Positions 23,402 through 32,070 of a DNA stretch of 64,000 nt are shown piece after piece (positions within the stretch are counted from its first letter, which is position 1; the number at the start of each line of letters is the position of its first letter). The stretch is from Hyphomonadaceae bacterium. Lineage in GTDB: Bacteria > Pseudomonadota > Alphaproteobacteria > Caulobacterales > Hyphomonadaceae. The notes beneath the pieces were generated by a model. It was not told where the DNA came from. It made no database searches and saw nothing but the letters and a program-made list of their open reading frames with translations. The stretch covers positions 372,001 to 436,000 of the forward strand of contig JANSYM010000001.1 of assembly GCA_024742355.1 (NCBI GenBank). The letters are read 5' to 3'. The translations under genes and the position numbers were made by a program.

Positions 23402-26112
23402 AACTGCGTGCGCACGTTCGAGCCTATACCGAAAAGCCGGGTCATGACCCGCTAGGATCCAAATGGAAGCAGCCCAAGGCAAGACCCGACCCGCACCATC
23501 AACTGATCTTTGATGGTGAAACAACCACCGACCCGGCACAGGCGTTACGCTTTGGAGCCTTCCAGGTTCGCAAGAACGGAAAGTTGCTGACCGCGGGCGT
23601 CTTCTGCTGTCCGCTCACGCTGTCCAAGCAAGAAGTTCTTCTGCTCAAGCAATATGCCGAGAAGTATGGGCTTTGGTTCGGGGACATCAAACGGTTCAGA
23701 AAAGAAGTTTTCCTGCGCGTGGGCTATCAAGCAGGCGCGAGCATAATCGGCCTCAACTTGCCGTTTGATCTTGCTCGGATCGTTCGGGGGTCCTCTGAGG
23801 CCCGCTATGATATGCGTGGCGGTTTCTCGCATTCAATCAGTCCGGACCCGCTCGTACCCAATGTCCGCACCAAGCATTTGAGCGCGAGTGCCGCTTTGAT
23901 TGATTTTGCCTATCCTGATGGACAGCCAGATGGACGGGGCATGCGAAACCGAGGTTTCAAATCAGACCCGCATCGCGGTGTATTCGTTGACATCAGAACA
24001 TTGGCTGCCGCGCTCTTGAGCCGGAAACACTCGCTGGCAAGCCTGTGCGAAGCATTAGGCGTAGCAACTAAGAAACAAGAAACCCATGAACATGGCGGAC
24101 CACTAACCGAGCAATATATCGAGTATGCCCTCACAGATGTTCAGGCCACCTGGGAATGCTACGACGCACTGAACAAAAAGTATCAGGCGTTCAAGCTTGC
24201 AACGCCGGTCCAGAAAATCTTGAGTGAAGCGAGCTTGGGCAAAGCAACGCTTTCCGAGGTGGGCATAAAGCCGCTTCTGTTTTGTCAGCCTGATTTTCCG
24301 CGAGAACAATTCGGCGTCGCCATGGCCCCTTACTTTGGTGGCCGCGCAGAAGTGCGAGAACGCAAGCACGTCGTCGAAGTCATCCCGACTGATTTTAAGT
24401 CGATGTATCCGACTGTGAACGCCCTCATGGGTTTATGGCGCTTCATGATCGCGGATGGATATAGCCAGGAAGATAGTACCGAGGAAACACAGGCGTTTCT
24501 GGACCGCGTTTCGGTCAACGATCTCCAGAAAGGGGACACTTGGAAACACCTATGTACGCTTGTTCAACTAAAACCGGATGGCGACGTGTTGCCATTGCGA
24601 GCGGCCTATTCAAAGCCGTTCGACAAAACCAAGAATAATCTCACGATCGGCCTGAACCATGTCAGCTCCAGCGAGTCTATGTGGCACACGCTCGCCGACG
24701 TGATCGGCACGAAAGTGCTGACCGGCAAGACGCCTAAAATTGAAAAGGCTATTACCTACAAACCGGGACTTGTTCAACGCGGTCTCAGACCCATCAATTT
24801 GTTCGGCGACCCGAAATACCGCATAGACCCACGCAAAGACGATTTATTTCTTACCCTTATCAATTTGCGGGATGGAGTGCCAAAATCCGATCCTGCAAAT
24901 CTTGCCTTAAAAATCCTCGCAAATTCGACGTGCTACGGCATCCTGGTCGAGGTCCAGCGCGATAACGCGCCAAAGCCGGAGTCGATCGTGGTTATTGGTC
25001 CGGACGGGCAAGCCTTCGAAACCAAGTCAGTGGCCTTGGAAGAACCAGGCAAATACTTTCACCCATTGCTCGCCAGCCTGATTACCGGAGCTGCACGCTT
25101 AATGCTCGCGATCACCGAGCGGCTGGCAACCGATCGCGGACTTAGTTGGGCATTCTGCGACACAGACAGTCTAGCGCTCGCAAGACCGACGGGAATGGAC
25201 CGCGACGAGTTCAGAGTGCGCGCCCGTGAAATTGTTGATTGGTTCGTAGAGCTGAACCCATACGAAAAACCGGGTTCCATCCTCAAGATTGAAGATGCGA
25301 ACTTCGACCCGAAAACGAAGGAAATGGAACCGCTTTATTGCTACGCAATTTCAGCGAAGCGCTACGCATTGTTCAACCTGAACGAAACTGGCGACGCGCT
25401 CATTCGCAAAGCGTCAGCGCATGGCCTGGGACATTTGATGGCACCTTATGACGGACCGCTTCCGCAACCGGAGTTTGGAAATATCGGCGTGAATCTTTGG
25501 CAGCATGATGTCTGGCTGCAAATTATCAAAGCCGCGCTCGCTGGGCATCCAAACCAAGTCGCGTATGACTATCACCCCGCATTGGAACAGCCTGCATTGC
25601 AACGCTACGGCGCGACCAGTCCAGCCCAGCTACGGTGGGTGCGTCTGCTTAATGCAGACACGCCTTACCGCCTGTCCGTGAAGCCTTACGGTTTTATGGT
25701 AGCTCCAATCGAACGCACCGGCCCGTTTGCGGAGCAAAACACTGACAGAGTGGTCACCCAAGTCCGGCCTGGGCGTCCAAAGAAGCCGGGGAAGCATAAG
25801 CCTATCGCTCCGTTCGAGCGTGATCCAAGCGTCATCGCAGAAACCGTGATCGACCGGGAAACCGGAGAACGCATTCCTGTTGAGTGCTTGAAGACCTATC
25901 GGGAAGCGCTCGCGCTCTACCACCTGAGCACAGAAGACAAATTCGAGAATGGCGGACCTTACGACGTCGGGATAACTCGGAGACGCCGTGTGCAGGTTTC
26001 TGGGGTCACGCTGATCGGGAAGGAAGCCAATAAGGTCGGTGAGGCTGGGGAAATTGATCCGGTTCGTGGAGAAGTGGCGATCTTTAAGAAACGAAAGAAC
26101 GGAGGCCGATGA
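23398..26112 (+). CDS. polB: family B DNA polymerase (casposon PolB) with 3'-5' exonuclease
   Basis: The 904-residue protein contains all core motifs in order. Exo I has Asp39 and Glu41 in FDGETTT; Exo II has Asn120 and Asp124 in GLNLPFDL; Exo III has Tyr243 and Asp247 in YALTD. Polymerase motif A has Asp332 in TDFKSMYPT, motif B is LKILANSTCYG (Lys505 to Gly514), and motif C is CDTDS with Asp588 and Asp590. It should therefore be active for both synthesis and proofreading. A basic C-terminal extension (last 120 residues) is not part of the core. It is expected to copy the excised element, the self-synthesising feature of casposons. The gene overlaps the HNH stop by 4 bp and ends next to a tiny ORF. 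Confidence 0.93.
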   Translation: MKLRAHVRAYTEKPGHDPLGSKWKQPKARPDPHHQLIFDGETTTDPAQALRFGAFQVRKNGKLLTAGVFCCPLTLSKQEVLLLKQYAEKYGLWFGDIKRFRKEVFLRVGYQAGASIIGLNLPFDLARIVRGSSEARYDMRGGFSHSISPDPLVPNVRTKHLSASAALIDFAYPDGQPDGRGMRNRGFKSDPHRGVFVDIRTLAAALLSRKHSLASLCEALGVATKKQETHEHGGPLTEQYIEYALTDVQATWECYDALNKKYQAFKLATPVQKILSEASLGKATLSEVGIKPLLFCQPDFPREQFGVAMAPYFGGRAEVRERKHVVEVIPTDFKSMYPTVNALMGLWRFMIADGYSQEDSTEETQAFLDRVSVNDLQKGDTWKHLCTLVQLKPDGDVLPLRAAYSKPFDKTKNNLTIGLNHVSSSESMWHTLADVIGTKVLTGKTPKIEKAITYKPGLVQRGLRPINLFGDPKYRIDPRKDDLFLTLINLRDGVPKSDPANLALKILANSTCYGILVEVQRDNAPKPESIVVIGPDGQAFETKSVALEEPGKYFHPLLASLITGAARLMLAITERLATDRGLSWAFCDTDSLALARPTGMDRDEFRVRAREIVDWFVELNPYEKPGSILKIEDANFDPKTKEMEPLYCYAISAKRYALFNLNETGDALIRKASAHGLGHLMAPYDGPLPQPEFGNIGVNLWQHDVWLQIIKAALAGHPNQVAYDYHPALEQPALQRYGATSPAQLRWVRLLNADTPYRLSVKPYGFMVAPIERTGPFAEQNTDRVVTQVRPGRPKKPGKHKPIAPFERDPSVIAETVIDRETGERIPVECLKTYREALALYHLSTEDKFENGGPYDVGITRRRRVQVSGVTLIGKEANKVGEAGEIDPVRGEVAIFKKRKNGGR

Positions 26113-26192
26113 TGGGCAGGGATTATTTGCTCCTGCAAGCCGCTGGCAGAGAGCGGACCAACTTGAGGCGGCTCTCAACCCGATATCAGTAA
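26109..26192 (+). CDS. possible 27-residue protein coupled to polB
   Basis: The ATG at 26109 overlaps the polB stop codon in an ATGA junction, with GGAGG 4 bp upstream. It opens a 27-codon frame starting MMGRDYLLLQAAGRERTN and ending TAA at 26192. The ribosome-binding site and overlap match those of the real operon members, but the length is short and nothing is recognised. It could be a small regulatory peptide or the remnant of a longer gene. Confidence 0.35.
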   Translation: MMGRDYLLLQAAGRERTNLRRLSTRYQ

Positions 26193-26307
26193 TTGTCGAA
26201 AGCGTTGCTTGTCGCTCAACAAGGCGCGAACGAAGCTGTGCTGAAGCGTACAAACAAACTTATTGCAGTATCGACTTTATGAATTATTCAAGAGGTGGAA
26301 AAGCCAA

Positions 26308-26332
26308 TATCTATTTATTGCCGTTATAGATA
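26308..26332. promoter_or_regulatory. inverted repeat upstream of the right-arm cargo
   Basis: TATCTAT (26308-26314) and ATAGATA (26326-26332) are perfect arms separated by 11 bp, 34 bp ahead of the cargo gene start. The AT-rich stretch includes a -10-like TATAGA. It is probably the promoter/operator of the right-arm operon. Confidence 0.45.
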
Positions 26333-26365
26333 CCGTTCAGGCATTAAATGTTGGGAGGGGAAAAA

Positions 26366-26830
26366 TTGTCAAACGAGAGCTTGATAGATGTTCCAGGGCT
26401 ACATTCCGCGAAGATTTTCGCAAGCAGCTCAAGTAAAGAAACGGCCCATGAAATTGCTGCTCTATTAGCTCGCCGCGGTTGGTCAACCGATACTGTAATT
26501 ACATCGTCTCACACGTCACAGTTGTCGAAAAATAAATATCCAGAGCGCGATGTAAGTGCAAATATTGCTCTAATGGATGAGAAGCTATACAATGAAAGCC
26601 GAGTTCTTTTCAATCAAATAGGCGTTTTTTGTGAGAATAATTTCCAAAATATATTTATTATTTCTTTGGATAAAGAATGGCAGAAAGCGAAGAACGACAA
26701 TACAAAAAAGATTTTCTCAAGATCTTTCGTATCGAGCTATAACCCTGAAATAATAGACGGTCTTGCTGCTCGTATCGAGAAGAAAGCGATGCACAGCTCA
26801 AGGGCGTTCTCCGCTTCGGTGTTCGCCTAA
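26366..26830 (+). CDS. N-terminal fragment of an interrupted cargo gene
   Basis: A TTG at 26366 with GGGAGGGG at 5 bp is the best start; an ATG at 26348 lies inside that signal region. The 154-residue frame is AT-rich and contains SAKIFASSSSKETAHEIAALLARRGWS, a beta-alpha opening as in nucleotide-binding or Rossmann-like effector domains, then IFIISLDKEW. It stops at TAA 26828-26830. The same frame continues without a further stop to 29212, and the downstream part lacks a start with a ribosome-binding site. I therefore read this as the 5' part of one gene broken by a single nonsense codon. A separate effector gene is the alternative. Confidence 0.5.
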   Translation: MSNESLIDVPGLHSAKIFASSSSKETAHEIAALLARRGWSTDTVITSSHTSQLSKNKYPERDVSANIALMDEKLYNESRVLFNQIGVFCENNFQNIFIISLDKEWQKAKNDNTKKIFSRSFVSSYNPEIIDGLAARIEKKAMHSSRAFSASVFA

Positions 26831-26971
26831 CTTATTGCGTCCTTTGGTTCCGAGCACAGAGTATTATTAGAGTTTAATAGCGATGCTGAGGGGCGTTTTG
26901 AGTTACACACCTTCAAGGCACCTCTCCAGCGAGAGAACGACTACATTCTTGTAATTTACGACGATTCCAGT

Positions 26972-29212
26972 TTGGCCAAGTCGCAAGAAAAATTGAAAAG
27001 TGAAACCCCTGAAGCGCTAGGGAAAAGACTCACCATTGTTCGTTACTCCTCTGGATCCGTCTTAACGGCGATTGAGCGGAGAAATACCGAAGAATTGTTC
27101 CCAGGCGCGCAGTGTTTCGCCTTCGAAGAATTTCACGCCCAAGATCTTTCCGATCGCCCCACATTAAATCAAAAACAGTTTCGCGATAAAATATTTGTTG
27201 ATGCGGATTGCACAATAGCCATTCGACATGGTTCGAACACGACGATGAGCTCGAAAAAGTTGAGCTCGAAGGTGGAAATTGATTCAGTCATCGATCGGGT
27301 TCGCGCAGATGCGATTTCAAAAGTCACGCTGATTCAAGCACCGGGTGGAACAGGCAAAAGTCATCTCGCGCGATACGCAAATGACCGATTGGTGGAAAGA
27401 TCTTCTGAAGTTGTGTTTTTGGACGCGCAACTTGTCAGACAGTGTTTGACGAGTGATGGATATCAAAACCTAGCGATCCGCTCAATCTATGACATCTATC
27501 GATTGTGCGCAGACCACTCAAAACAGCTCTCGCCGTTAACAGAAGAGCGCTTCCGGCTACGATTCAAGCTCCGAGATACAGCGATCGTAGTCGACGGACT
27601 CGAAGAAATTTATGCGCTTCTGGGACCCAGTTTCGACGTCAATGCGCTACTAGATGATAGTTTAAACTATTTGGAAGATAATATTAATGGAATAATTATT
27701 TTCACTTCCAGAAAAGACTTTTGGAAAGAGTCTGAATTCGACAATTTTAGAGTAATTAATCTTTACCCATTCTCAATAAGTAATGCCAAAACTTATTTTC
27801 GAAAACTGTTTGACGGGGATTTAAATAAAATAAATAGCGCAATGACAATAATAAATACGATGGCAAACAATGATGGCTTTGTCTTGCCCCTATATTGCGA
27901 TTTAGTCGGTCAGCAGATGAAGAGCATGTCTAATATCGAAACTAATGCTCACGTTCAGGTTGCGCCCCAAGAACGATTTTCGAACTTACTAATTTGGGTT
28001 TTGGACCGCGAGATGGAGCGGACTGACTCAGTGGATTGGGAGCACGATGGGAGCTTTGAGTTTCTAGAACGCGTTGCGTACGAGTCGGTTGATAAACCAT
28101 TAGGTTTCCAGCAAGCGAAACAAATACTTCGAGAGGTGTTGGGTAGAGAGTTATCGGACAAAGACGTCGGAGCCATTGAAAATCATAAACTTCTAACCGT
28201 AGACGCTTCGGAAGGATTGGTCATACACCGGTACCCATTCCTTAAAACCGCGCTCATAGCGCGACATTTATCTGGGTTGCTCAAAGAAACTGGGCCAAAC
28301 GCTTGGACACCTTCTGCCGATTCATCAGATTCGCTATCAAGTTTAATAGGATCGAACCTACTGATTCCGGGGTCGGACCTGGCCGAAGCGCTGCTCCTAG
28401 AACTCAGTGATGCCAAAAATTCAGAGTTACGATCTCGCCTAAAACAAGCAATTCAATCTGCAGCGACCAATATCATCGACGAACCGCTTAGACCGGGTCC
28501 GCTCACCTTTGCTCGAAACTTGGTGAACAATCTCTTTAGCATAATGCTGCGGCTGTACAGCGAAGACCTTGGTAATCCATCCAATAACACACTGATTATG
28601 CGAGAGTGTTTTGACGTAGGTGGAGGTGAGTATACAGGTCTGACGATGGTAGGCTACGCTCAATCTGGCGAACTGACGATAGCGTTCGATTTTTCCGACC
28701 TTACTATTTCTGCGGGACTATTCGTCGATTATCCGGATTTTTGGAAATGTTCCGCAAATGAAAGCACGACCTTCCGCGAATGCATAATTCGTCGATGTGA
28801 TCGAAATGCATCTACCAATTCGTCACTTGTCCTCGCGAATTTTTCCAACAGCCAGCTCGATGACGAGTTCTCAGAACGGTTTAGTAGAAAGACTGAATCG
28901 AAGGAACGCAAACAGGCTCAAATCATCAAAGCGTTGAAAGCATTTTTTAAAGGCACCGCTCCAGGACAAAACTATGATGTTGGTCGGGAAGAACAGGAGT
29001 TTACGACCGAAATAACGATCCCGGGGCCTGTTCGCTTCAAATATCTGAAACAGAAGCTCTTAGACCATGGACTTTTAATAGAGTTTAGCCCCTCCGACGG
29101 CAGACCCGTTCGACTTAAGATTCCCGATCAGCATCACTCACAAGTCAAACAGTTCGTCACAAACAGCGTTCCATCTCTCGAAATCAAGCGGCTGATTGAT
29201 GAATTGGTTTGA
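26972..29212 (+). CDS. STAND/NACHT-like P-loop NTPase, casposon cargo (possibly truncated 5')
   Basis: The open frame continues from 26831 in phase with the preceding fragment; the first usable start codon is a TTG at 26972 without a ribosome-binding site. The protein has Walker A APGGTGKSH (about residues 125-133), a NACHT-like Walker B AIVVDGLEEI, a sensor-like IIIFTSRKDFW, then winged-helix-like and helical parts. It also has a short stretch resembling pentapeptide repeats (FDFSDLTISAGLF..FRECII). Many STAND NTPases are anti-phage sensors of the Avs/NACHT kind; that role is an inference from architecture and context. The AT-rich composition differs from the replication operon. It overlaps the next gene by 14 bp. 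Confidence 0.65.
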   Translation: MAKSQEKLKSETPEALGKRLTIVRYSSGSVLTAIERRNTEELFPGAQCFAFEEFHAQDLSDRPTLNQKQFRDKIFVDADCTIAIRHGSNTTMSSKKLSSKVEIDSVIDRVRADAISKVTLIQAPGGTGKSHLARYANDRLVERSSEVVFLDAQLVRQCLTSDGYQNLAIRSIYDIYRLCADHSKQLSPLTEERFRLRFKLRDTAIVVDGLEEIYALLGPSFDVNALLDDSLNYLEDNINGIIIFTSRKDFWKESEFDNFRVINLYPFSISNAKTYFRKLFDGDLNKINSAMTIINTMANNDGFVLPLYCDLVGQQMKSMSNIETNAHVQVAPQERFSNLLIWVLDREMERTDSVDWEHDGSFEFLERVAYESVDKPLGFQQAKQILREVLGRELSDKDVGAIENHKLLTVDASEGLVIHRYPFLKTALIARHLSGLLKETGPNAWTPSADSSDSLSSLIGSNLLIPGSDLAEALLLELSDAKNSELRSRLKQAIQSAATNIIDEPLRPGPLTFARNLVNNLFSIMLRLYSEDLGNPSNNTLIMRECFDVGGGEYTGLTMVGYAQSGELTIAFDFSDLTISAGLFVDYPDFWKCSANESTTFRECIIRRCDRNASTNSSLVLANFSNSQLDDEFSERFSRKTESKERKQAQIIKALKAFFKGTAPGQNYDVGREEQEFTTEITIPGPVRFKYLKQKLLDHGLLIEFSPSDGRPVRLKIPDQHHSQVKQFVTNSVPSLEIKRLIDELV

Positions 29213-29630
29213 TTTTGGATTAGCGTTTAGTTTCACCGAGGAAGCAGAAACCAGTGTGGGTAGAACATTCGACGTAATTGGAAGTTCCAGAATTTACTAT
29301 TACAAACAGTTACTGGGCGTGCAGTGGGGCGAAAAAATCTCCACACTTTCCGAGAAGATTTATAGTAATCTTCCATGCGTCGTCTGGATGAACGAAAGTT
29401 GGACCGTAAGCGCCGCAACGCGGTTTGAGAGAGATCAGATAATGAAGTCTCAAGAGCCGGTTTTGGTGCTGAAGTCATGGAACGGCAATCATGCCCTAGA
29501 AAATCGTCGCGGAACGGTAACGGTGAATAGACGCCAATTCGAGCCAGCAAAAGACGCACAGATTATTTTAGACTGGATGATGGACAAAAAAATTATTCTT
29601 GGGCGGTTGTCAGCTGGTCCTCAGCAGTAA
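29199..29630 (+). CDS. unknown cargo protein coupled to the NTPase
   Basis: The ATG at 29199 overlaps the end of the NTPase gene by 14 bp, so translation is coupled. The 143-residue product starts MNWFDFGLAFSFTEEAETS and has no signal peptide, membrane segment or recognised motif. It is rich in aromatic residues (YYYKQLL, WNGNH, WMMDKK). A partner or adaptor of the NTPase is likely from the gene arrangement. It is the last gene before the right end of the casposon. Confidence 0.65.
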   Translation: MNWFDFGLAFSFTEEAETSVGRTFDVIGSSRIYYYKQLLGVQWGEKISTLSEKIYSNLPCVVWMNESWTVSAATRFERDQIMKSQEPVLVLKSWNGNHALENRRGTVTVNRRQFEPAKDAQIILDWMMDKKIILGRLSAGPQQ

Positions 29631-29649
29631 AATTTTTTCTCCTTGTGAT

Positions 29650-29668
29650 CTTCAAACACGCCTTGAAG
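29650..29668. terminator. short hairpin near right casposon end
   Basis: CTTCAA (29650-29655) and TTGAAG (29663-29668) form a 6-bp stem with a 7-base loop, 20 bp after the last cargo stop codon. A T-rich run precedes rather than follows it on the plus strand, so terminator activity is doubtful. Confidence 0.25.
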
Positions 29669-29686
29669 AACAATTAATCTTAGAGA

Positions 29687-29698
29687 TAGCTATACCCC
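29687..29698 (-). repeat. casposon terminal inverted repeat, right
   Basis: TAGCTATACCCC is the perfect reverse complement of the left end at 18106-18117. It is immediately followed by the right copy of the 14-bp target duplication. Confidence 0.85.
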
Positions 29699-29712
29699 CC
29701 TGCTTGCGCAGG
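29699..29712 (+). repeat. casposon target-site duplication, right copy
   Basis: CCTGCTTGCGCAGG is identical to 18092-18105. The following TATCGTCGG is the continuation expected for the interrupted dispersed repeat (compare TAACGTCGG after copy A). Confidence 0.85.
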
Positions 29713-29735
29713 TATCGTCGGAAGAAGGGAAAGCC

Positions 29736-31247
29736 CTAAGCAAACACGAACGTGCTGCGCTCATCTTCCGTGGTGACATTCACACCCAAGCCAACCGGGC
29801 TGTCTTCTTTCAACAGGCGCGGCATGGCTTCCGGAGCGGCCGCGGCGATAAACCGGTCACCTGTCGACGTCCGTCCAAAGATAATGCCGCTCATCGGGCC
29901 GTCTTTGCCATAAGTGACCGTGTAGGTTTCCACAGTGCCGCCTGTAGGCGCAGGGTCGAGGGCCACTTTGGTGTCTGGCTTGGCCATTGTCTCGACCGGT
30001 GTGAACGTGTCCGGTCGCGCGGTTGACCAGACGCCGACGGCTTCCTTGGTCATCCAGCCGCCATTGGCGAGCACCAGGCCGGCTTGCCCGGGATGCTCGC
30101 GCAGCCACTCGGTCATCGAGACAATACCGTGCATGGAATAATTGTTTCCGGGGCCACCGAAGAAAGGCAGACCGCCAGTCAGGGTCAGCGGCCGGGCCTC
30201 TGTCGTGTGGTCGATGCCGAGAACCGCCATCGAACTGAACACGGCGCACGGAAAACAGGAATAGAGGTCGAAGGCGCCGATATCGCTGGCAGACTTTCCG
30301 GCCTGCGCCAGGGCACGATTGATCGCCGTCTCCATCGCCCAGGAGCCGTCGAGGACGGGGCGCTCGGAAATGAAATCATCGCCGGCTTCGCCGCTGCCCT
30401 GCAGATAGACGCGCTTGTCACTGGCGACGCCCAGCGCATCGGCTTTCTCCTCCGACATGATCAGGAAGGCGCCGGCCTGGTTCACCGCGTCCTGGGCGAT
30501 ATGCCATTTCAGGAATGGGTCTGCGAACGGGTAATTGGCCTTGCTCGGGGTGGCGAGGAAGTCTGCATCAAACGTGCTGGTGTCGAATTGCGAATGTGGA
30601 TTCTCGGCGGCGACGGCGGCAAACTTTGCAAACAGTGCCGACATCTCTGCTCGGCGCGCCGACCGTGTCTGGCCATCACGCGCGGCCATGGCATTTTCGA
30701 ACAGGGCGTAGAAATAGGCCGGGGCGACAATGCCGTGTTTAATTTCCGGACGCGAGAGCAGCATTTCGCCCATGCCGCGATCCTCAAACGCAAGTTCGTC
30801 ACCATCTGCCCAGTTGAGTTCGACGCCATGTTTGCGCGCCGCTTTCGAGGCCTTGTTGGCCTCCGACCCGGTGACCAGGGCACAGTCAATTTCACCGGCA
30901 TGAATGCGCGCCGCCATTTCATTGGCGAGCTGCTGCGGGCTCTGTCCGCCGACCGCAGCATAGATGGCGCGCTCTGGTGTGGCACCAATGTCGCGCGCGA
31001 TTGTGCCAGGCAGGTTGGTATTGTGGCCATGCGGGTGGCGGTCGCCCGGTACGCTGTCCTCAAAGATGCGCACGACGGCCAATGTGTCGATTTCCGCGGC
31101 CGCGACGCCCGCATCGGCGAGCGCGTGTTTGCTGGCGGTCACGCACAGGCTGTTTGGAGACGGCGCATCCTCGGGGCCGGTCGTGCCGTCCCAATGGTCT
31201 GTGACTTGTCCTACACCGACGAGGACGGGCATGGCCCCTTTGGACAT
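29736..31247 (-). CDS. thiolase-like acetyl-CoA acetyltransferase family protein
   Basis: AAGGAGTTGCGCC precedes the ATG at 31247. The 503-residue protein has a thiolase fold: VLVGVGQVTDHW at the N-terminus, SLCVTASKHALADAGVAAAEID, AIYAAVGGQSPQQLANEMAARI, DLYSCFPCAVF and GGPGNNYSMHGIVSMTEWLRE. The C-terminal 90 residues form an extra beta-rich domain (VETYTVTYGKDGPMSGIIFGR). This is the layout of the SCP-x/acetyl-CoA acetyltransferase-like group rather than a classical FadA; the usual active-site cysteine near residue 90 is not evident. It probably works in acyl-CoA chemistry with the neighbouring dehydrogenase and CoA-transferases. Confidence 0.85.
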   Translation of the reverse strand: MSKGAMPVLVGVGQVTDHWDGTTGPEDAPSPNSLCVTASKHALADAGVAAAEIDTLAVVRIFEDSVPGDRHPHGHNTNLPGTIARDIGATPERAIYAAVGGQSPQQLANEMAARIHAGEIDCALVTGSEANKASKAARKHGVELNWADGDELAFEDRGMGEMLLSRPEIKHGIVAPAYFYALFENAMAARDGQTRSARRAEMSALFAKFAAVAAENPHSQFDTSTFDADFLATPSKANYPFADPFLKWHIAQDAVNQAGAFLIMSEEKADALGVASDKRVYLQGSGEAGDDFISERPVLDGSWAMETAINRALAQAGKSASDIGAFDLYSCFPCAVFSSMAVLGIDHTTEARPLTLTGGLPFFGGPGNNYSMHGIVSMTEWLREHPGQAGLVLANGGWMTKEAVGVWSTARPDTFTPVETMAKPDTKVALDPAPTGGTVETYTVTYGKDGPMSGIIFGRTSTGDRFIAAAAPEAMPRLLKEDSPVGLGVNVTTEDERSTFVFA

Positions 31248-31329
31248 GGCGCAACTCCTTGCTGTCTTGAGGCCAGCAATAATTGGTCAGCGACACGGTT
31301 CAATCCGTGCCGTGGGGGAACGAGCCGGG

Positions 31330-32070
31330 CTAAGCGTCTGCGGGTTTTTCGTAGACGATGACATACATGTCGCTCGATGCGGTCAGCGGCTGTTTCTGCC
31401 AGCCGCCCCAATGCGCGACCGGCTGCAATCCGGCGAGTCGCGCCATCAGGTCGAGCTCAGCTGGCCAGGCATAGCGCATCGGCAATGGCTTGAGCGTGGT
31501 GCCGTCGGGCGTAATCCGGATGCGCTGATAGTCGAGCGTCTGGGCGACGGGGTCATGCTGCACGGCTTCCAGCCAGACGCTGTCAAAGCTGACATGTTTG
31601 GTGCGCACCGCCTGGTTGTTCTCAAACCGCTCGCGGAGCGGCATGAAGGCCTCGACGAGAAAGCGACCGCCGGGGCGTAAGTGGCTTGCTACGCGCTGGA
31701 AACACGCGGCCTGGGCGTCTTGCGTGGTCAGATTGTACAGCGTGTTGAAGACCAGGAATGCGACATCGAACTGGCGTTCCAGCTCGAAGTCGGACATGTC
31801 CGCGACCCAGGTCTGGATGTCGTCGCCGCCGTGCTTGCTGGCCAGGATTTTGAGCATTTCAGGCGAGGCATCAAAGCCTGATACGCGCACGCCGCGCGCT
31901 GCCAGGGGCAGGGCGATGCGACCGGTGCCAATGGCCAGTTCAAGCACCTCGCCATCGGCGGCGAGTTCGGCAATCAGGTCGACACAGGCCTCGGTCGTGC
32001 CAGGGTCGTGCAGGGCGTCATACTCGTCGGCGTTCAATTCACCGAACGTGGCGGGCCCGTACCCCTTCAT
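31330..32070 (-). CDS. class I SAM-dependent methyltransferase
   Basis: The 246-residue protein shows the Rossmann methyltransferase pattern. Motif I is [19 protein letters not shown], an acidic loop follows in [10 protein letters not shown], and the post-I/II segments are [26 protein letters not shown] and [14 protein letters not shown]. The substrate is unknown. Its start overlaps the stop of the CoA-transferase B subunit (ATGA), so it belongs to the same operon. Confidence 0.88.
   Translation of the reverse strand: MKGYGPATFGELNADEYDALHDPGTTEACVDLIAELAADGEVLELAIGTGRIALPLAARGVRVSGFDASPEMLKILASKHGGDDIQTWVADMSDFELERQFDVAFLVFNTLYNLTTQDAQAACFQRVASHLRPGGRFLVEAFMPLRERFENNQAVRTKHVSFDSVWLEAVQHDPVAQTLDYQRIRITPDGTTLKPLPMRYAWPAELDLMARLAGLQPVAHWGGWQKQPLTASSDMYVIVYEKPADA

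Larger units (their letters stand above)
18106..29698. mobile_element. casposon (Cas1-dependent self-synthesising transposon), about 11.6 kb
   Basis: The element has the defining casposon gene set: a cas1 gene without cas2, effector cas genes or CRISPR array; a family B DNA polymerase; an HNH nuclease; and an HTH protein. It is bounded by a perfect 12-bp terminal inverted repeat (GGGGTATAGCTA at 18106-18117 and its complement at 29687-29698), imperfectly extendable to about 27 bp. A 14-bp direct duplication flanks it. Joining the flanks through one duplication rebuilds a palindromic repeat whose paralog lies nearby. Base composition is clearly more AT-rich than the flanks, especially right of 26.2 kb. 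Cargo occupies both arms: a cyclase-like/nuclease pair left of cas1 and an NTPase module right of polB. Bacterial casposons, including one in Henriciella (Hyphomonadaceae), have been described as far as I recall. Confidence 0.9.

Noticed and set aside
18090-29714. 28-bp inverted repeats (24/28 matching) taken as the terminal repeats
   Set aside because: The outer part is better explained as a direct duplication: CCTGCTTGCGCAGG reads the same way on both sides, and its own near-palindromy makes it look inverted. The true inverted repeat is the inner 12 bp.
30084-31361. 425-residue plus-strand ORF opposite the thiolase-like gene
   Set aside because: Antisense shadow of a clear thiolase-family gene in GC-rich DNA. 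It has no domain of its own.
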